This document shows, piece after piece, positions 34,429 through 43,671 of a stretch of DNA of 64,000 nucleotides. The stretch comes from Labilibaculum antarcticum (GTDB taxonomy: Bacteria; Bacteroidota; Bacteroidia; Bacteroidales; Marinifilaceae): positions 2,760,361 through 2,824,360 of the forward strand of contig NZ_AP018042.1 in the NCBI RefSeq assembly GCF_002356295.1. Direction: 5' to 3'. The notes beneath the pieces are model-generated. The model was not told where the DNA came from, made no database searches, and worked only from the letters and a program-made list of their open reading frames with translations. Both the position numbers and the translations under genes were made by a program. How positions within the stretch are numbered: position 1 is the first letter of the stretch; each line of letters starts with the position of its first letter.

Positions 34429-35904
34429 ATGAGTAAAAAAGGATTTATAGGATTGTTATTGTTGTTGATTGCCTTTGGTGCAATGGCTAAAAACAAATCG
34501 CCGAAAAGAGAGATGCGTGCGGTTTGGGTAGCTACAGTTGCTAATATTGATTGGCCATCGAAAACAGGACTTTCTGTTGATGAGCAAAAGAAAGAAATGA
34601 TCACTCTTTTGGATCAGCACAAAAAGAACGGAATGAATACCATTGTATTTCAGATTCGACCAGCTACCGATGCTTTTTATCAATCACTCTACGAGCCTTG
34701 GTCACAATGGTTGAGTGGTGAGCAGGGAATTGCTCCAGATCCATTTTACGATCCACTGAAATTCGTAATCGAGGAATGCCATAAAAGAGCGATGGAACTT
34801 CATGCCTGGATGAATCCTTACCGGGCGGTATTTCTGTATGAGAATGCAAAAACAGATCCTGAACACATAACAAATCAACATCCTGATTGGTTTCTAAAAT
34901 ACGGGAAACACAAGTATTTTAATCCCGGCTTGCCCGAAACCAGAGCTTACGTATCTAAAATTGTAGGAGATGTAGTTCGACGATACGATGTGGATGCAAT
35001 TCACTTCGACGATTATTTCTACCCCTACAAAATTGCAGGAAAGCCATTTCCTGATTCGTTAAGTTTTGTGCAAAATGGAGGTGACTTTTATCCGGATCGA
35101 ATTGATGATTGGCGAAGAGATAATGTGAATCAGGTGATCAGACAAATTAACGATACAATTAAATCAATTAAGCCATGGATGCCTTTTGGAATATCTCCTT
35201 TTGGAGTTTGGCGCAATAAGGATATGGATAAATCCGGATCTAGAACCAAGGCTGGTCAAACGAATTATGACGACTTGTATGCTGATGTTTTGTTGTGGTT
35301 AAAAAACGACTGGATTGATTATGTGACACCTCAAATTTATTGGCACATTGGAAAAAAGGTGGCGAATTATCGAATTCTTGCCAAGTGGTGGCGAAAAAAT
35401 TCTTTTGGTAAGCCGTGTTATATAGGGCATGGAGCTTACCGCTTGGACTCTGCTTCTAAAAGTAAGGCTTGGCAAAGTACAGATCAAATCATCCGACAAA
35501 TAAAAATGAATCGTCGTTTGAATGGATTAAATGGGAGCATGTTTTTTTGTTCGAAGAATTTCACCGAAAACCGATTAGGAATTAATGAAGCCTTACAAAC
35601 AGAGGTGTATCAGATTCCTGCTCTTAATTTGGAGAACAGTAACTATCAAAAAGCCAGGTTGGAAGCAGTAGAATTGCAAATAAAGGAAGATGCACTGACT
35701 TGGAATGCTGTTGAAGGAGCTATTTACTATGTAGTATATCAGTCGTCTGGAAAATCATTTAAAAACGATAAAGTATTTTGTATTACAACTTCTTTGGAAT
35801 TAGAAATGCCAATACAAGGAAAAATGATGTTTTACTTAGTTAAATCAGTTGATAGAGGTCATTTTGAAAGTGCCGCCAGCAATTGGATAAAAGCGGGCAA
35901 ATAA
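34429..35904 (+). CDS. Family 10-like glycoside hydrolase (GHL10), exported
   Basis: 491 residues with a signal peptide (FIGLLLLLIAFGAMAK). The TIM-barrel GHL10 domain covers about 27-370 with REMRAVWVATVANIDWPSK, NTIVFQIRPATDAFY, LHAWMNPYRAVF, YDVDAIHFDDYFYPY and VTPQIYWHIGK, where Asp/Glu residues line the active site. A C-terminal Fn3-like domain begins near 400. Relatives are found beside peptidoglycan genes in Bacteroidota, and a glycan-strand hydrolase is likely. It lies after the small lipoprotein ORF by 2 bp. Confidence 0.88.
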   Translation: MSKKGFIGLLLLLIAFGAMAKNKSPKREMRAVWVATVANIDWPSKTGLSVDEQKKEMITLLDQHKKNGMNTIVFQIRPATDAFYQSLYEPWSQWLSGEQGIAPDPFYDPLKFVIEECHKRAMELHAWMNPYRAVFLYENAKTDPEHITNQHPDWFLKYGKHKYFNPGLPETRAYVSKIVGDVVRRYDVDAIHFDDYFYPYKIAGKPFPDSLSFVQNGGDFYPDRIDDWRRDNVNQVIRQINDTIKSIKPWMPFGISPFGVWRNKDMDKSGSRTKAGQTNYDDLYADVLLWLKNDWIDYVTPQIYWHIGKKVANYRILAKWWRKNSFGKPCYIGHGAYRLDSASKSKAWQSTDQIIRQIKMNRRLNGLNGSMFFCSKNFTENRLGINEALQTEVYQIPALNLENSNYQKARLEAVELQIKEDALTWNAVEGAIYYVVYQSSGKSFKNDKVFCITTSLELEMPIQGKMMFYLVKSVDRGHFESAASNWIKAGK

Positions 35905-35937
35905 ATAGATGGCTATTCATTGAATTAAAATATATTC

Positions 35938-35947
35938 ACTTGTATGA
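35938..35947 (+). promoter_or_regulatory. Candidate FadR-type operator, NlpC-SusCD operon
   Basis: ACTTGTATGATAAGTA matches the ACATGTATGA element in nine of ten positions, 98 nt before the NlpC/P60 gene. Confidence 0.42.
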
Positions 35948-36044
35948 TAAGTATGTGCTTTTAAACATATTGAGCCGTTACAGGAAATCAATGGATGTGT
36001 TTAAATTTGGAATCATGTAAGATGTAATACCAATTAGTGTTGAG

Positions 36045-37220
36045 ATGAGAAATAAAATTTGGTTAGTTATTATTTTTATTGGTTTTGCTTGTAGTAACAA
36101 CTCAGACTTGTTGCAACAAGCAAGCCAAATTTCTCAAACTGTAAAGTTGCAGATTGCACCGGATGGTAGAGAGGCAATTTTTGATCCTGCTTTTTCTATT
36201 AGTAAGGACAACGGATTAGTAGTTAGTGGTGAGACATCTCTGTCGGAGGCAAAGTTAGCCTTGTTCTCAGCTTTGGAAGTTTTGAAAGTTCATTTGGTAG
36301 ATAGCTTGGTTTTACTTCCCGAGAAAAAATTAGGGGATAAGAATTGGGGGGTAATCAATTTAAGTGTTGTGAACTTAAGAGCCTATCCAAAGCATTCGGC
36401 AGAGCTTGTTTCTCAATCAATAATGGGAACACCGGTCAGGTTATTAAAGGAAGAGGATGGTTGGTATCAAATACAAACTCCTGATCGATATATTGCTTGG
36501 GTTGATAGAGCTGCAATCGCTCAAAAAACAGAAGGCGAGATGGAGCAGTGGAGGAATTCAAAAAGAATAATTTTTATTCCTGATTTCGAAGTAGTAAAAG
36601 ATCCGGGACAAAATGAGGTGGTGACCGATTTGGTCGCTGGTTCAATCCTTGAGGTTGAGAAAGAGAATAAAGACAGCTATGATTTGGCATTGCCCGATGG
36701 AAGAAGAATACAAGTTGAAAAATCAAACTGTGAAGTGTTTTCTGATTGGAAAAATCGGGAGTTAGAAGATATTGCTCTTTTAACCAAAACGGCAAAGCAA
36801 TTTATCGGACGGCCTTATTTGTGGGGCGGAACTTCTGTTAAAGGGGTTGATTGCAGTGGATTTGTTAAATCAGTTTACTTTATAAACGGGATTATTTTAG
36901 CCCGTGATGCATCATTACAGTTTCTTCATGGAGATACCATTTCTCCCGGGCATGGGTTTTCGGAATTAGCAGAGGGAGATTTGGTTTTTTTCGGAAGAGC
37001 AAAGACAGATGAGAAGCCAATGAAAGTTACTCATGTAGGAATGTATATGAATCATGGAGAATATATTCATTCTTCAGGCAGAGTTAGAATAAATAGTTTT
37101 GATCCTGAAGCTGAAAATTATAATAATTACAGGTCGATCACCTGGTTGGGTGGCCGACGGGTTTTAAGTAGAATAGGAGAGTCCGGTATTGTGCGGGTTT
37201 CTGAGCACCCATGGTATTAA
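36045..37220 (+). CDS. NlpC/P60 endopeptidase lipoprotein with SH3 domains
   Basis: 391 residues. A lipoprotein signal (LVIIFIGFACSN, Cys16) is followed by SH3-like domains at about 100-150 (NLRAYPKHSAELVSQSIMG) and 175-240. The NlpC/P60 domain from about 250 has YLWGGTSVKGVDCSGFVKS (nucleophile Cys), THVGMYMNHGEYIHSSG (His). Such enzymes cut the D-Glu-mDAP bond and release L-Ala-D-Glu, which fits the epimerase encoded next. It heads a four-gene unit with the epimerase, SusC and SusD. Confidence 0.92.
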   Translation: MRNKIWLVIIFIGFACSNNSDLLQQASQISQTVKLQIAPDGREAIFDPAFSISKDNGLVVSGETSLSEAKLALFSALEVLKVHLVDSLVLLPEKKLGDKNWGVINLSVVNLRAYPKHSAELVSQSIMGTPVRLLKEEDGWYQIQTPDRYIAWVDRAAIAQKTEGEMEQWRNSKRIIFIPDFEVVKDPGQNEVVTDLVAGSILEVEKENKDSYDLALPDGRRIQVEKSNCEVFSDWKNRELEDIALLTKTAKQFIGRPYLWGGTSVKGVDCSGFVKSVYFINGIILARDASLQFLHGDTISPGHGFSELAEGDLVFFGRAKTDEKPMKVTHVGMYMNHGEYIHSSGRVRINSFDPEAENYNNYRSITWLGGRRVLSRIGESGIVRVSEHPWY

Positions 37221-37233
37221 GAGAGCAAAAAAA

Positions 37234-38379
37234 ATGACAATAGACAGAAGAAAATTTTTAGGAAACACCGGTTTATTAGCTGGAGCTGCATTTTTGCTTC
37301 CAGCCATGAATTCTTGTGGCGGAACTGGAACTGGAACTGGAAAATCAAGTTATTTTGGCAAAGGGCTAAAACTTAGCTTTGAGCCATATGAGTTGCAGCT
37401 GAAGCACGTGTTTACCATTGCATCTTTTTCCAGAACAACCACTCCGGTTATGCTTACGAAAATTGAGTGGGAAGGAGTTGTTGGTTATGGTGAAGCTTCA
37501 ATGCCTCCTTATTTGGGCGAATCACACCAAACTGCGACTAAATTTTTAAACAGTTTGAATTTAAAACAGTTCTCCGATCCGTTCCGCTTGAGTGAAATAC
37601 TAAGCTATGTGGATGCTGTTGCTGATGGAAATTGTGCGGCAAAGGCCTCAATTGATATTGCATTGCACGATTTAATCGGGAAATTATTGGAGAAGCCCTG
37701 GTTTAAAATATGGGGTTACAATAAGGAGGATACTCCGGTAACAACCTTTACCATAGGAATGGATAAACCTGATGTGGTAATTGAAAAAGTGAAGGAAGCT
37801 TCTCCTTATAAAATGTTAAAAGTGAAAATTGGGAGAGGTACCGATGAGGAGATGATTAATACAATTCGCAAAATTACAGATGTGCCTTTGTGTGTTGATG
37901 TGAATCAAGGATGGAAAGACAAGCATGAGGCCTTAGATAAAATTCATTGGTTAAAAGAACAGGGAGTCGTTTTTGTTGAGCAGCCAATGGATAAACACAA
38001 TCTGGATGATATGGCATGGTTGACACAGCACAGCCCTTTGCCAACAATTGCAGATGAAGCTATTCAGCGATTGGATGATGTAGCAAAATTGCAGGGTGTA
38101 TATTCTGGTATCAATATTAAATTGATGAAGTGCACAGGAATGCGCGAAGCTCATAAAATGATGAATGTAGCCCGTTCATTGGACATGAAAGTGATGATAG
38201 GATGCATGACGGAAACGTCTTGCGGTGTTAGTGCGGCAGCCCAACTGTCGCCTATGGTGGATTGGGCTGATTTGGATGGGAATTTATTAATATCAAATGA
38301 TCCTTTTAAAGGAATTCAGGTTCTCGACGGGAAAGTAATTTTGCCCGACCGTCCGGGAATTGGAGTCACGAAAATATAA
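37234..38379 (+). CDS. L-Ala-D/L-Glu epimerase-like enolase-superfamily enzyme, exported
   Basis: The ATG at 37234, 13 bp after the NlpC stop, gives 381 residues. The N-terminus IDRRKFLGNTGLLAGAAFLL is a twin-arginine signal, with Cys at AMNSC possibly lipidated. The enolase-family barrel has MLKVKIGRG (KxK catalytic Lys), CVDVNQGW, FVEQPMD, IADEAI (metal ligands) and NIKLMKC (second Lys). Dipeptide epimerases convert L-Ala-D-Glu to L-Ala-L-Glu. Most characterised ones are cytoplasmic, so export is notable and suits a periplasmic NlpC product. Confidence 0.87.
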   Translation: MTIDRRKFLGNTGLLAGAAFLLPAMNSCGGTGTGTGKSSYFGKGLKLSFEPYELQLKHVFTIASFSRTTTPVMLTKIEWEGVVGYGEASMPPYLGESHQTATKFLNSLNLKQFSDPFRLSEILSYVDAVADGNCAAKASIDIALHDLIGKLLEKPWFKIWGYNKEDTPVTTFTIGMDKPDVVIEKVKEASPYKMLKVKIGRGTDEEMINTIRKITDVPLCVDVNQGWKDKHEALDKIHWLKEQGVVFVEQPMDKHNLDDMAWLTQHSPLPTIADEAIQRLDDVAKLQGVYSGINIKLMKCTGMREAHKMMNVARSLDMKVMIGCMTETSCGVSAAAQLSPMVDWADLDGNLLISNDPFKGIQVLDGKVILPDRPGIGVTKI

Positions 38380-38419
38380 GTAATTTTTAATTATTTTTTG
38401 CTAATCTAAATTTAACACT

Positions 38420-41400
38420 ATGAGAAAAATTGCATGCTTTACGCTAATCATGCTTCTTGGCTGGCAGGTATCCTGGGCACAGGATTTGCTGGTTAAAGGT
38501 GTGGTTACCGGTGCAGAAGACGGGTTGACTATCCCGGGAGTTTCGGTTGTCGTAAAAGGTACAACCAACGGAACAACTACCGATTTTGATGGGAAATACG
38601 AAATTAAAATTGGAACGAATACCATTTTGGTATTTTCTTACATTGGAATGAAATCATTTGAGGCCACAGTTGGTGCTCAAACAGAATTAAATGTGGCACT
38701 GGAATCTGATAATTTCGCAATGGACGAAATTGTGGTTGTGGGTTACGGTGTTCAGAGAAAAAGTGATATAACGGGTGCAGTAGCATCTGTAGATTTCGAA
38801 GATCTAGAGTCTCAGCCTATTAATACGGTGAGTGATGCATTAAAGGGTAGAATTGCCGGGGTACAGGTAATTTCAAACAGTGGATCTCCAGGGGGATCAA
38901 CTTCTATCCGTGTTCGTGGTATTGGATCTGTAAATAATGCAGAGCCATTATATGTTGTTGATGGAATACCAACATCAGATATTGATTTTCTTAATCCGAA
39001 TGATATTGCATCTATTGAAGTTTTGAAGGATGCTTCTTCATCTGCTATTTATGGTTCTCGTGGGGCAAACGGAGTTGTTTTGGTGAGTACAAAAAGCGGA
39101 AAAGTGAATTCGGCCCCAAGAATTTCGGTTGATGCTTACTACGGCGTAAAAGAGGTTCTTAACAATTGGGAAACAACTTCAGGTTCTGAATGGTATTCCA
39201 TTCAGGAGGAAATGAATAAAACCAGAACTTCTCCACTTGATTTATCTCAGGTTGATAAAAGTGTAAATACTGATTGGTTTGATGAAATTACTCGTTCGGC
39301 TACGGTTCAGGATTATAATATTAATGTTTCCGGAGGTTCTGATAAATTAACCTATATCGTGGGTGTTGGGTATTATGACGAAGAAGGTACTGTAATAGGT
39401 TCTGATTACGAAAGAATTAATACTCGATTGAAAACAGAATATCAAGCCAAAGAATATTTGAAAATTGGAACCAATATCAATATTCAAAGTAATAAGAGGA
39501 GTTCAATTTTAGAAGGTAGTTACCATACAGGTGTTATTAATACAGCTATCAAATTAGAGCCTGTTATTCCAGTATGGATTAATAAGGCTGATGGAAAATA
39601 TGATTATTCTAAATTTACGGATTATCCAAATCCTGTTGCTCAAATTGAATACGATAATTACAGAACTGAACAATTCCGTTTATTAGGGAATGTTTTTGCT
39701 GAGTTGGAAATCATTAAAGATTTAAAATTTAAAACCAGTTATGGTTTGAACAGAAGTGTAACTGACACTTATGATTTTGATCCGGTTTACAGTGTGAATA
39801 CAAATCAAAGTAATGGAATAAGTAAGGTTTATAGAGGTTATAAGCGTTCTGTGTATCAGACTTGGGAAAATACTTTAGCCTACAACAAAACGATAGGGAA
39901 ACATAGTATTGGTGCTTTGGTAGGTTTTACCAAGGAGAAAAGCCGTGACGAATGGATGTCGGGTAGCAAAACTAATGTTCCTAATGAAGATGAAACACTT
40001 TGGTTTTTGGATGGAGCAGCTGATGGAGATCTTGCAGCTGGTTCTGCTTCGGAGTACACATTAATGTCTTATTTGGGGCGTATTAACTATTCTTACGACA
40101 ACAAATATCTGATGACTGTTAACTTCCGCTCCGATGGATCTTCCAGGTTTGCTGATGGTAATCGTTGGGGATATTTTCCTTCAGTAGCCTTGGGATGGAA
40201 GCTTTCCGAAGAAAATTTCATGAAAGAAATTGATTGGCTTTCTATCTTAAAACTTCGCGGAGGTTGGGGACAGATTGGAAACCAGAATATTGGAACTTAC
40301 CCGTACCAAACAACCATGAATGGTAGTGCTCAGTATCGTTATATTTTGGGCAATGATGAGGCTGTAAATCAGGGTTACGTTGTAACATCGATGAAAGATC
40401 GCAATATTCAATGGGAAACTGTTGAATCTTTAAATCTTGGTGTTGATGCAGCTTTGTTTGATGCTCGAATGGAAGTTTCCTTTGATTGGTTTAATAAGGA
40501 TACAAAAGACATGTTGCTTTCTGTACCAATTCCTTACTATTATGGATATGAATCAGGACCAGTTGTTAATGTTGGAGAGGCAAATAATAAAGGAATTGAA
40601 GTTTCCTTAAGTTGGAGAGATCAGGTTGGAAAAGATTTCAGTTACAACATCGGATTAAATGTATCAACTTATAAAAATGAGATGAAAAGTCTTGGTTCCG
40701 GACAGCCAATTACCGGAGGAAATTACTACTTGGGAAGTGCTACAAGAACCGAGGAAGGGGAATCTATTGGATACTTCTATGGATATAAAACCGATGGCGT
40801 GTTCCAGTTACAATCTGAAATTGATGAGTACGCAATTCAACAAGGTTCCGACAACTCAGGTCTTCAGCCTGGTGATATGAAGTTTGTAGATGTAACTGGT
40901 GATGGTGTTGTGGACGGCGATGATAGAACCAAACTTGGAAGTCCTGATCCTGATTATACTTACGGTATTAATTTAGGAGCTCAGTATAAAAATTGGGAAA
41001 TTAGTGCTTTCATTCAAGGATCTAAAGGAAATGAGATTTTCAATGCGATGAAAACTCACCTTTATAAGTTTGATGAAACAAACAAGCATAAGGATATGTT
41101 GAATTCCTGGACTCCAACGAATACAAATACCAATATGCCAAGGCTTACTGGTTACGACAGGAATGACACAAATCGTACTTCTGATCGTTTTGTGGAGGAT
41201 GGATCATACATGCGCTTGAAAAATCTTATGGTGGCATACAATTTCCCAAAACGTATGTTGAATAGGTTAAAGTTAAATTCGGCTAAATTGTATTTCTCTG
41301 GTCAAAACTTATGGACTGTTACTGACTATTCTGGTGCTGATCCTGAGATAGGGCAGGTATCTTCTACTAATTATTTAAGCCGTGGTGTTGATATTGGAAC

Positions 41401-41449
41401 TTACCCTCAGGCGAAAACTTATGTTGTGGGTGTAAAACTTGGATTCTAA
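38420..41449 (+). CDS. SusC/RagA-type TonB-dependent outer-membrane transporter
   Basis: 1009 residues. Signal peptide (FTLIMLLGWQVSWAQ), CarboxypepD_reg-like domain (VKGVVTGAEDGLTIPGVSV), plug with GRIAGVQVISNSGSPGG and PLYVVDGIPTSDIDFLNP, and a 22-strand barrel ending VVGVKLGF. It is paired with SusD 12 bp downstream. Its operon with NlpC/P60 and the Ala-Glu epimerase points to wall-derived peptides or muropeptides as substrate; this is inferred from context. Confidence 0.95.
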   Translation: MRKIACFTLIMLLGWQVSWAQDLLVKGVVTGAEDGLTIPGVSVVVKGTTNGTTTDFDGKYEIKIGTNTILVFSYIGMKSFEATVGAQTELNVALESDNFAMDEIVVVGYGVQRKSDITGAVASVDFEDLESQPINTVSDALKGRIAGVQVISNSGSPGGSTSIRVRGIGSVNNAEPLYVVDGIPTSDIDFLNPNDIASIEVLKDASSSAIYGSRGANGVVLVSTKSGKVNSAPRISVDAYYGVKEVLNNWETTSGSEWYSIQEEMNKTRTSPLDLSQVDKSVNTDWFDEITRSATVQDYNINVSGGSDKLTYIVGVGYYDEEGTVIGSDYERINTRLKTEYQAKEYLKIGTNINIQSNKRSSILEGSYHTGVINTAIKLEPVIPVWINKADGKYDYSKFTDYPNPVAQIEYDNYRTEQFRLLGNVFAELEIIKDLKFKTSYGLNRSVTDTYDFDPVYSVNTNQSNGISKVYRGYKRSVYQTWENTLAYNKTIGKHSIGALVGFTKEKSRDEWMSGSKTNVPNEDETLWFLDGAADGDLAAGSASEYTLMSYLGRINYSYDNKYLMTVNFRSDGSSRFADGNRWGYFPSVALGWKLSEENFMKEIDWLSILKLRGGWGQIGNQNIGTYPYQTTMNGSAQYRYILGNDEAVNQGYVVTSMKDRNIQWETVESLNLGVDAALFDARMEVSFDWFNKDTKDMLLSVPIPYYYGYESGPVVNVGEANNKGIEVSLSWRDQVGKDFSYNIGLNVSTYKNEMKSLGSGQPITGGNYYLGSATRTEEGESIGYFYGYKTDGVFQLQSEIDEYAIQQGSDNSGLQPGDMKFVDVTGDGVVDGDDRTKLGSPDPDYTYGINLGAQYKNWEISAFIQGSKGNEIFNAMKTHLYKFDETNKHKDMLNSWTPTNTNTNMPRLTGYDRNDTNRTSDRFVEDGSYMRLKNLMVAYNFPKRMLNRLKLNSAKLYFSGQNLWTVTDYSGADPEIGQVSSTNYLSRGVDIGTYPQAKTYVVGVKLGF

Positions 41450-41461
41450 ATCTACTAAAAC

Positions 41462-43012
41462 ATGAAAAGAATGAAAATATATATTAAATCAATTAGCAAA
41501 TTGCTTTTGGTTTTGACTGCAAGTTTAGTCTTGACCAATTGTAGCGATGATTTTCTTGATCAAGATAAATTGGGACAGGAAACCTCTGACGTATATTTTA
41601 ATAGTCAGGACAAAGCAGTGTCTTCATTGACTGCTGCTTATTCCGATATAAAAGATTATCGTTTTGGATGGTTTTTTTGGGCTTTTGGTGAAACCATGAG
41701 TGACAATGCAATCTACAGCGGAAGCGATGGTGACAATGCTGGGTTTGAACCATTAAAAACGTTTAATGGAACTGCCGACATGTTTCAGGTTCGATATAAA
41801 TGGGATTTATGTTACCGTGGAATTAATAAATCGAGCCAGGCAATCGTAGGGATTGAGGGAATGGCTGATGAATTGTTTGAATCAGTGGCTTTCAAAAATC
41901 GTTTAATTTCAGAAGCGAAGGTTTTAAGAGCTTTTTATCATTTCGAATTGGTTCGTGCTTTTGGACGAATTCCAATATTAGACCATTTGATTAAAACTGC
42001 GGGAGAGAAAATTGGACAATCCGAGACCGCGGATGTCTATGCATTTATTATTTCCGAATTGGAAGCTGCAGAACCAAATTTGCCTGTTAAAAGTGCATAT
42101 AGTGCTAGTGATTTAGGACGGGTAACCAAAGGTTTTGCACAAGGATTTTTAGCTAAGGTTAATCTTTATGCTGAAAATTTTGCGGATGCAAAAATTTGGG
42201 CTAAGAAAGTGATGGATTCTAATGAATATCAGCTGGATCCTGATTATGCTCATGTTTTTTCTTTTGATGGAGAAAATGGAATTGAATCTTTATTTGAAAT
42301 TGATTTTATTGAATCGTTAACAGAGGCCGGAGCAACTACAAATAATGGGAACTTCCAAACTTTGTTCCAAATTCCAAGGAATATTACTTACGGTTACGGG
42401 ATTAACCAGCCTACACAGGATTTGGCTGATGCTTATGATGCTGCTGGGGATGTTATTCGTAAGGCGGCCACCCTACTTACAACGGATGAGGTTTATGCCA
42501 ATGAAATTTCTCAAGGTGTTTGGGATTGGTATAATTTACAAACCGATTCTCAAGTCGCTAATGATTCTTTAGATCAATGGAAGGCTAAGTTGACCTTCAA
42601 CAGAACGGGTTATTATCAGCAGAAAATTTATGTAGGACCAGCTGATCGATCTCCTGAGATTCGTAATAATGCAAATAATACTCGTATTATGAGATATGCT
42701 GAAGTTCTTTTGACTTACTCTGAAGCATGTTACAGAACTACCGACGAAGGTAATGCACGGATAGCATTGAATCTTGTTCGGGATCGCGCAGGTTTGACAG
42801 CTCTTACAACTTCAGGAACTGCATTACTAGATGCAATTTATGCCGAGCGTCGTCTCGAATTGGCAGGGGAAAATGATCGTTACCACGAATTACTTCGCAC
42901 GAATAGGGCTAATATCTTGCCGTTTTATTCGGAAGCGCATAAATATTGGCCTGTGCCGCAGGCTGAAATTGATAGAACCACAGGTGAAATCGAGCAAAAT
43001 CCTGGATATTAA
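41462..43012 (+). CDS. SusD/RagB-type surface nutrient-binding lipoprotein
   Basis: 516 residues. Lipoprotein signal (LLLVLTASLVLTNC), then SusD TPR-like helices (VLRAFYHFELVRAFGRIPI) and the C-terminal signature RRLELAGENDRYHELLRTNR and YWPVPQAEIDRT. It covers the SusC pore and captures ligand at the cell surface. The last codons (EQNPGY) are part of a 100-bp stretch repeated at 43672. Confidence 0.95.
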   Translation: MKRMKIYIKSISKLLLVLTASLVLTNCSDDFLDQDKLGQETSDVYFNSQDKAVSSLTAAYSDIKDYRFGWFFWAFGETMSDNAIYSGSDGDNAGFEPLKTFNGTADMFQVRYKWDLCYRGINKSSQAIVGIEGMADELFESVAFKNRLISEAKVLRAFYHFELVRAFGRIPILDHLIKTAGEKIGQSETADVYAFIISELEAAEPNLPVKSAYSASDLGRVTKGFAQGFLAKVNLYAENFADAKIWAKKVMDSNEYQLDPDYAHVFSFDGENGIESLFEIDFIESLTEAGATTNNGNFQTLFQIPRNITYGYGINQPTQDLADAYDAAGDVIRKAATLLTTDEVYANEISQGVWDWYNLQTDSQVANDSLDQWKAKLTFNRTGYYQQKIYVGPADRSPEIRNNANNTRIMRYAEVLLTYSEACYRTTDEGNARIALNLVRDRAGLTALTTSGTALLDAIYAERRLELAGENDRYHELLRTNRANILPFYSEAHKYWPVPQAEIDRTTGEIEQNPGY

Positions 43013-43099
43013 TTCAGGTACTATGTAGTAGTAGTGTAACAGGGGTTCTTCGGAATCCCTGTTTTTTTTATGAGTAAAAGCTATGTCATTTTTTTACTG
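42996..43099 (+). repeat. Direct repeat, copy 1 (susD 3' end plus terminator)
   Basis: About 104 bp from the last codons of susD through the terminator to GTAAAAGCTATGT. A second copy with some changes is at 43672-43777. Confidence 0.75.
43039..43069 (+). terminator. SusCD operon terminator
   Basis: ACAGGGGTTC-TTCG-GAATCCCTGT followed by eight T residues; the UUCG tetraloop makes it strong. Confidence 0.92.
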
Positions 43100-43329
43100 T
43101 CTCCGGATCACATTTGTTTTCTGGATAAATACTTATACAATTTACGATCAAAAGCCTGCTTAAAATCTCAGACTGGTCATACTCTTACTCTACTTCAAAA
43201 CAAATCCACCATGTCAGGCTATAACTTGATTATAAATTTGAAAGAACTATTTAATAAGAGTATATTTTTTATTAAGCGGAACCGAACTGGATTTATATTT
43301 ACGCCGATCAGTTCTCAAAGAACGAGGAA

Positions 43330-43476
43330 CGGCGGGTACAAATGATCGTTCAGTGGGTACAAGTGATCAAACGGTGGGTACAAATGATCGTTCAGTGGGT
43401 ACAAGTGATCAAACAGTGGGTACAAATGGACAAACGGCGGGTACAAATGAATAAACCATGGGTACAGAGGCTTGGT
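43330..43476. repeat. Tandem array of six 21-bp units plus a degenerate seventh
   Basis: Units begin at 43330, 43351, 43372, 43393, 43414 and 43435, each exactly 21 bp, with core GTGGGTACAAATGATC. A seventh, weaker unit runs to 43476. Units 1-4 alternate CGG...CGTT and CAG...CAAA types, a 42-bp higher-order period. One frame (43276 to the TAG near 43480) stays open and would encode WVQ-type heptads, but it has no start codon. Around it, 43100-43329 and 43477-43671 hold no gene I can support. Confidence 0.88.
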
Positions 43477-43671
43477 TAGCTTGAATGAGAACGAAATTTT
43501 TCTTCAAAACATCTGGTTGAAATTTTATTTTCTTTGAATTCTCCGGCAACAATTACCCTCCCATTAGCGATCTGAGATGGTGTCAGAACAAAATAAAAAA
43601 TGCTCTGTTTGATTTTGGGCAAAATGGTAGATTGTTTCGAATAGCACCAGCGAAATTGGCCATTGCCTGCT

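Noticed and set aside
43070-43345. Plus-strand ORF of 91 residues after susD
   Set aside because: It starts inside the terminator T run, has no recognisable motif and runs into the 21-bp array.
43276-43482. Open frame of WVQ-type heptads through the 21-bp array
   Set aside because: No start codon before the array, and the sister array at 25174 is closed in all frames, so coding is unlikely to be the shared basis.
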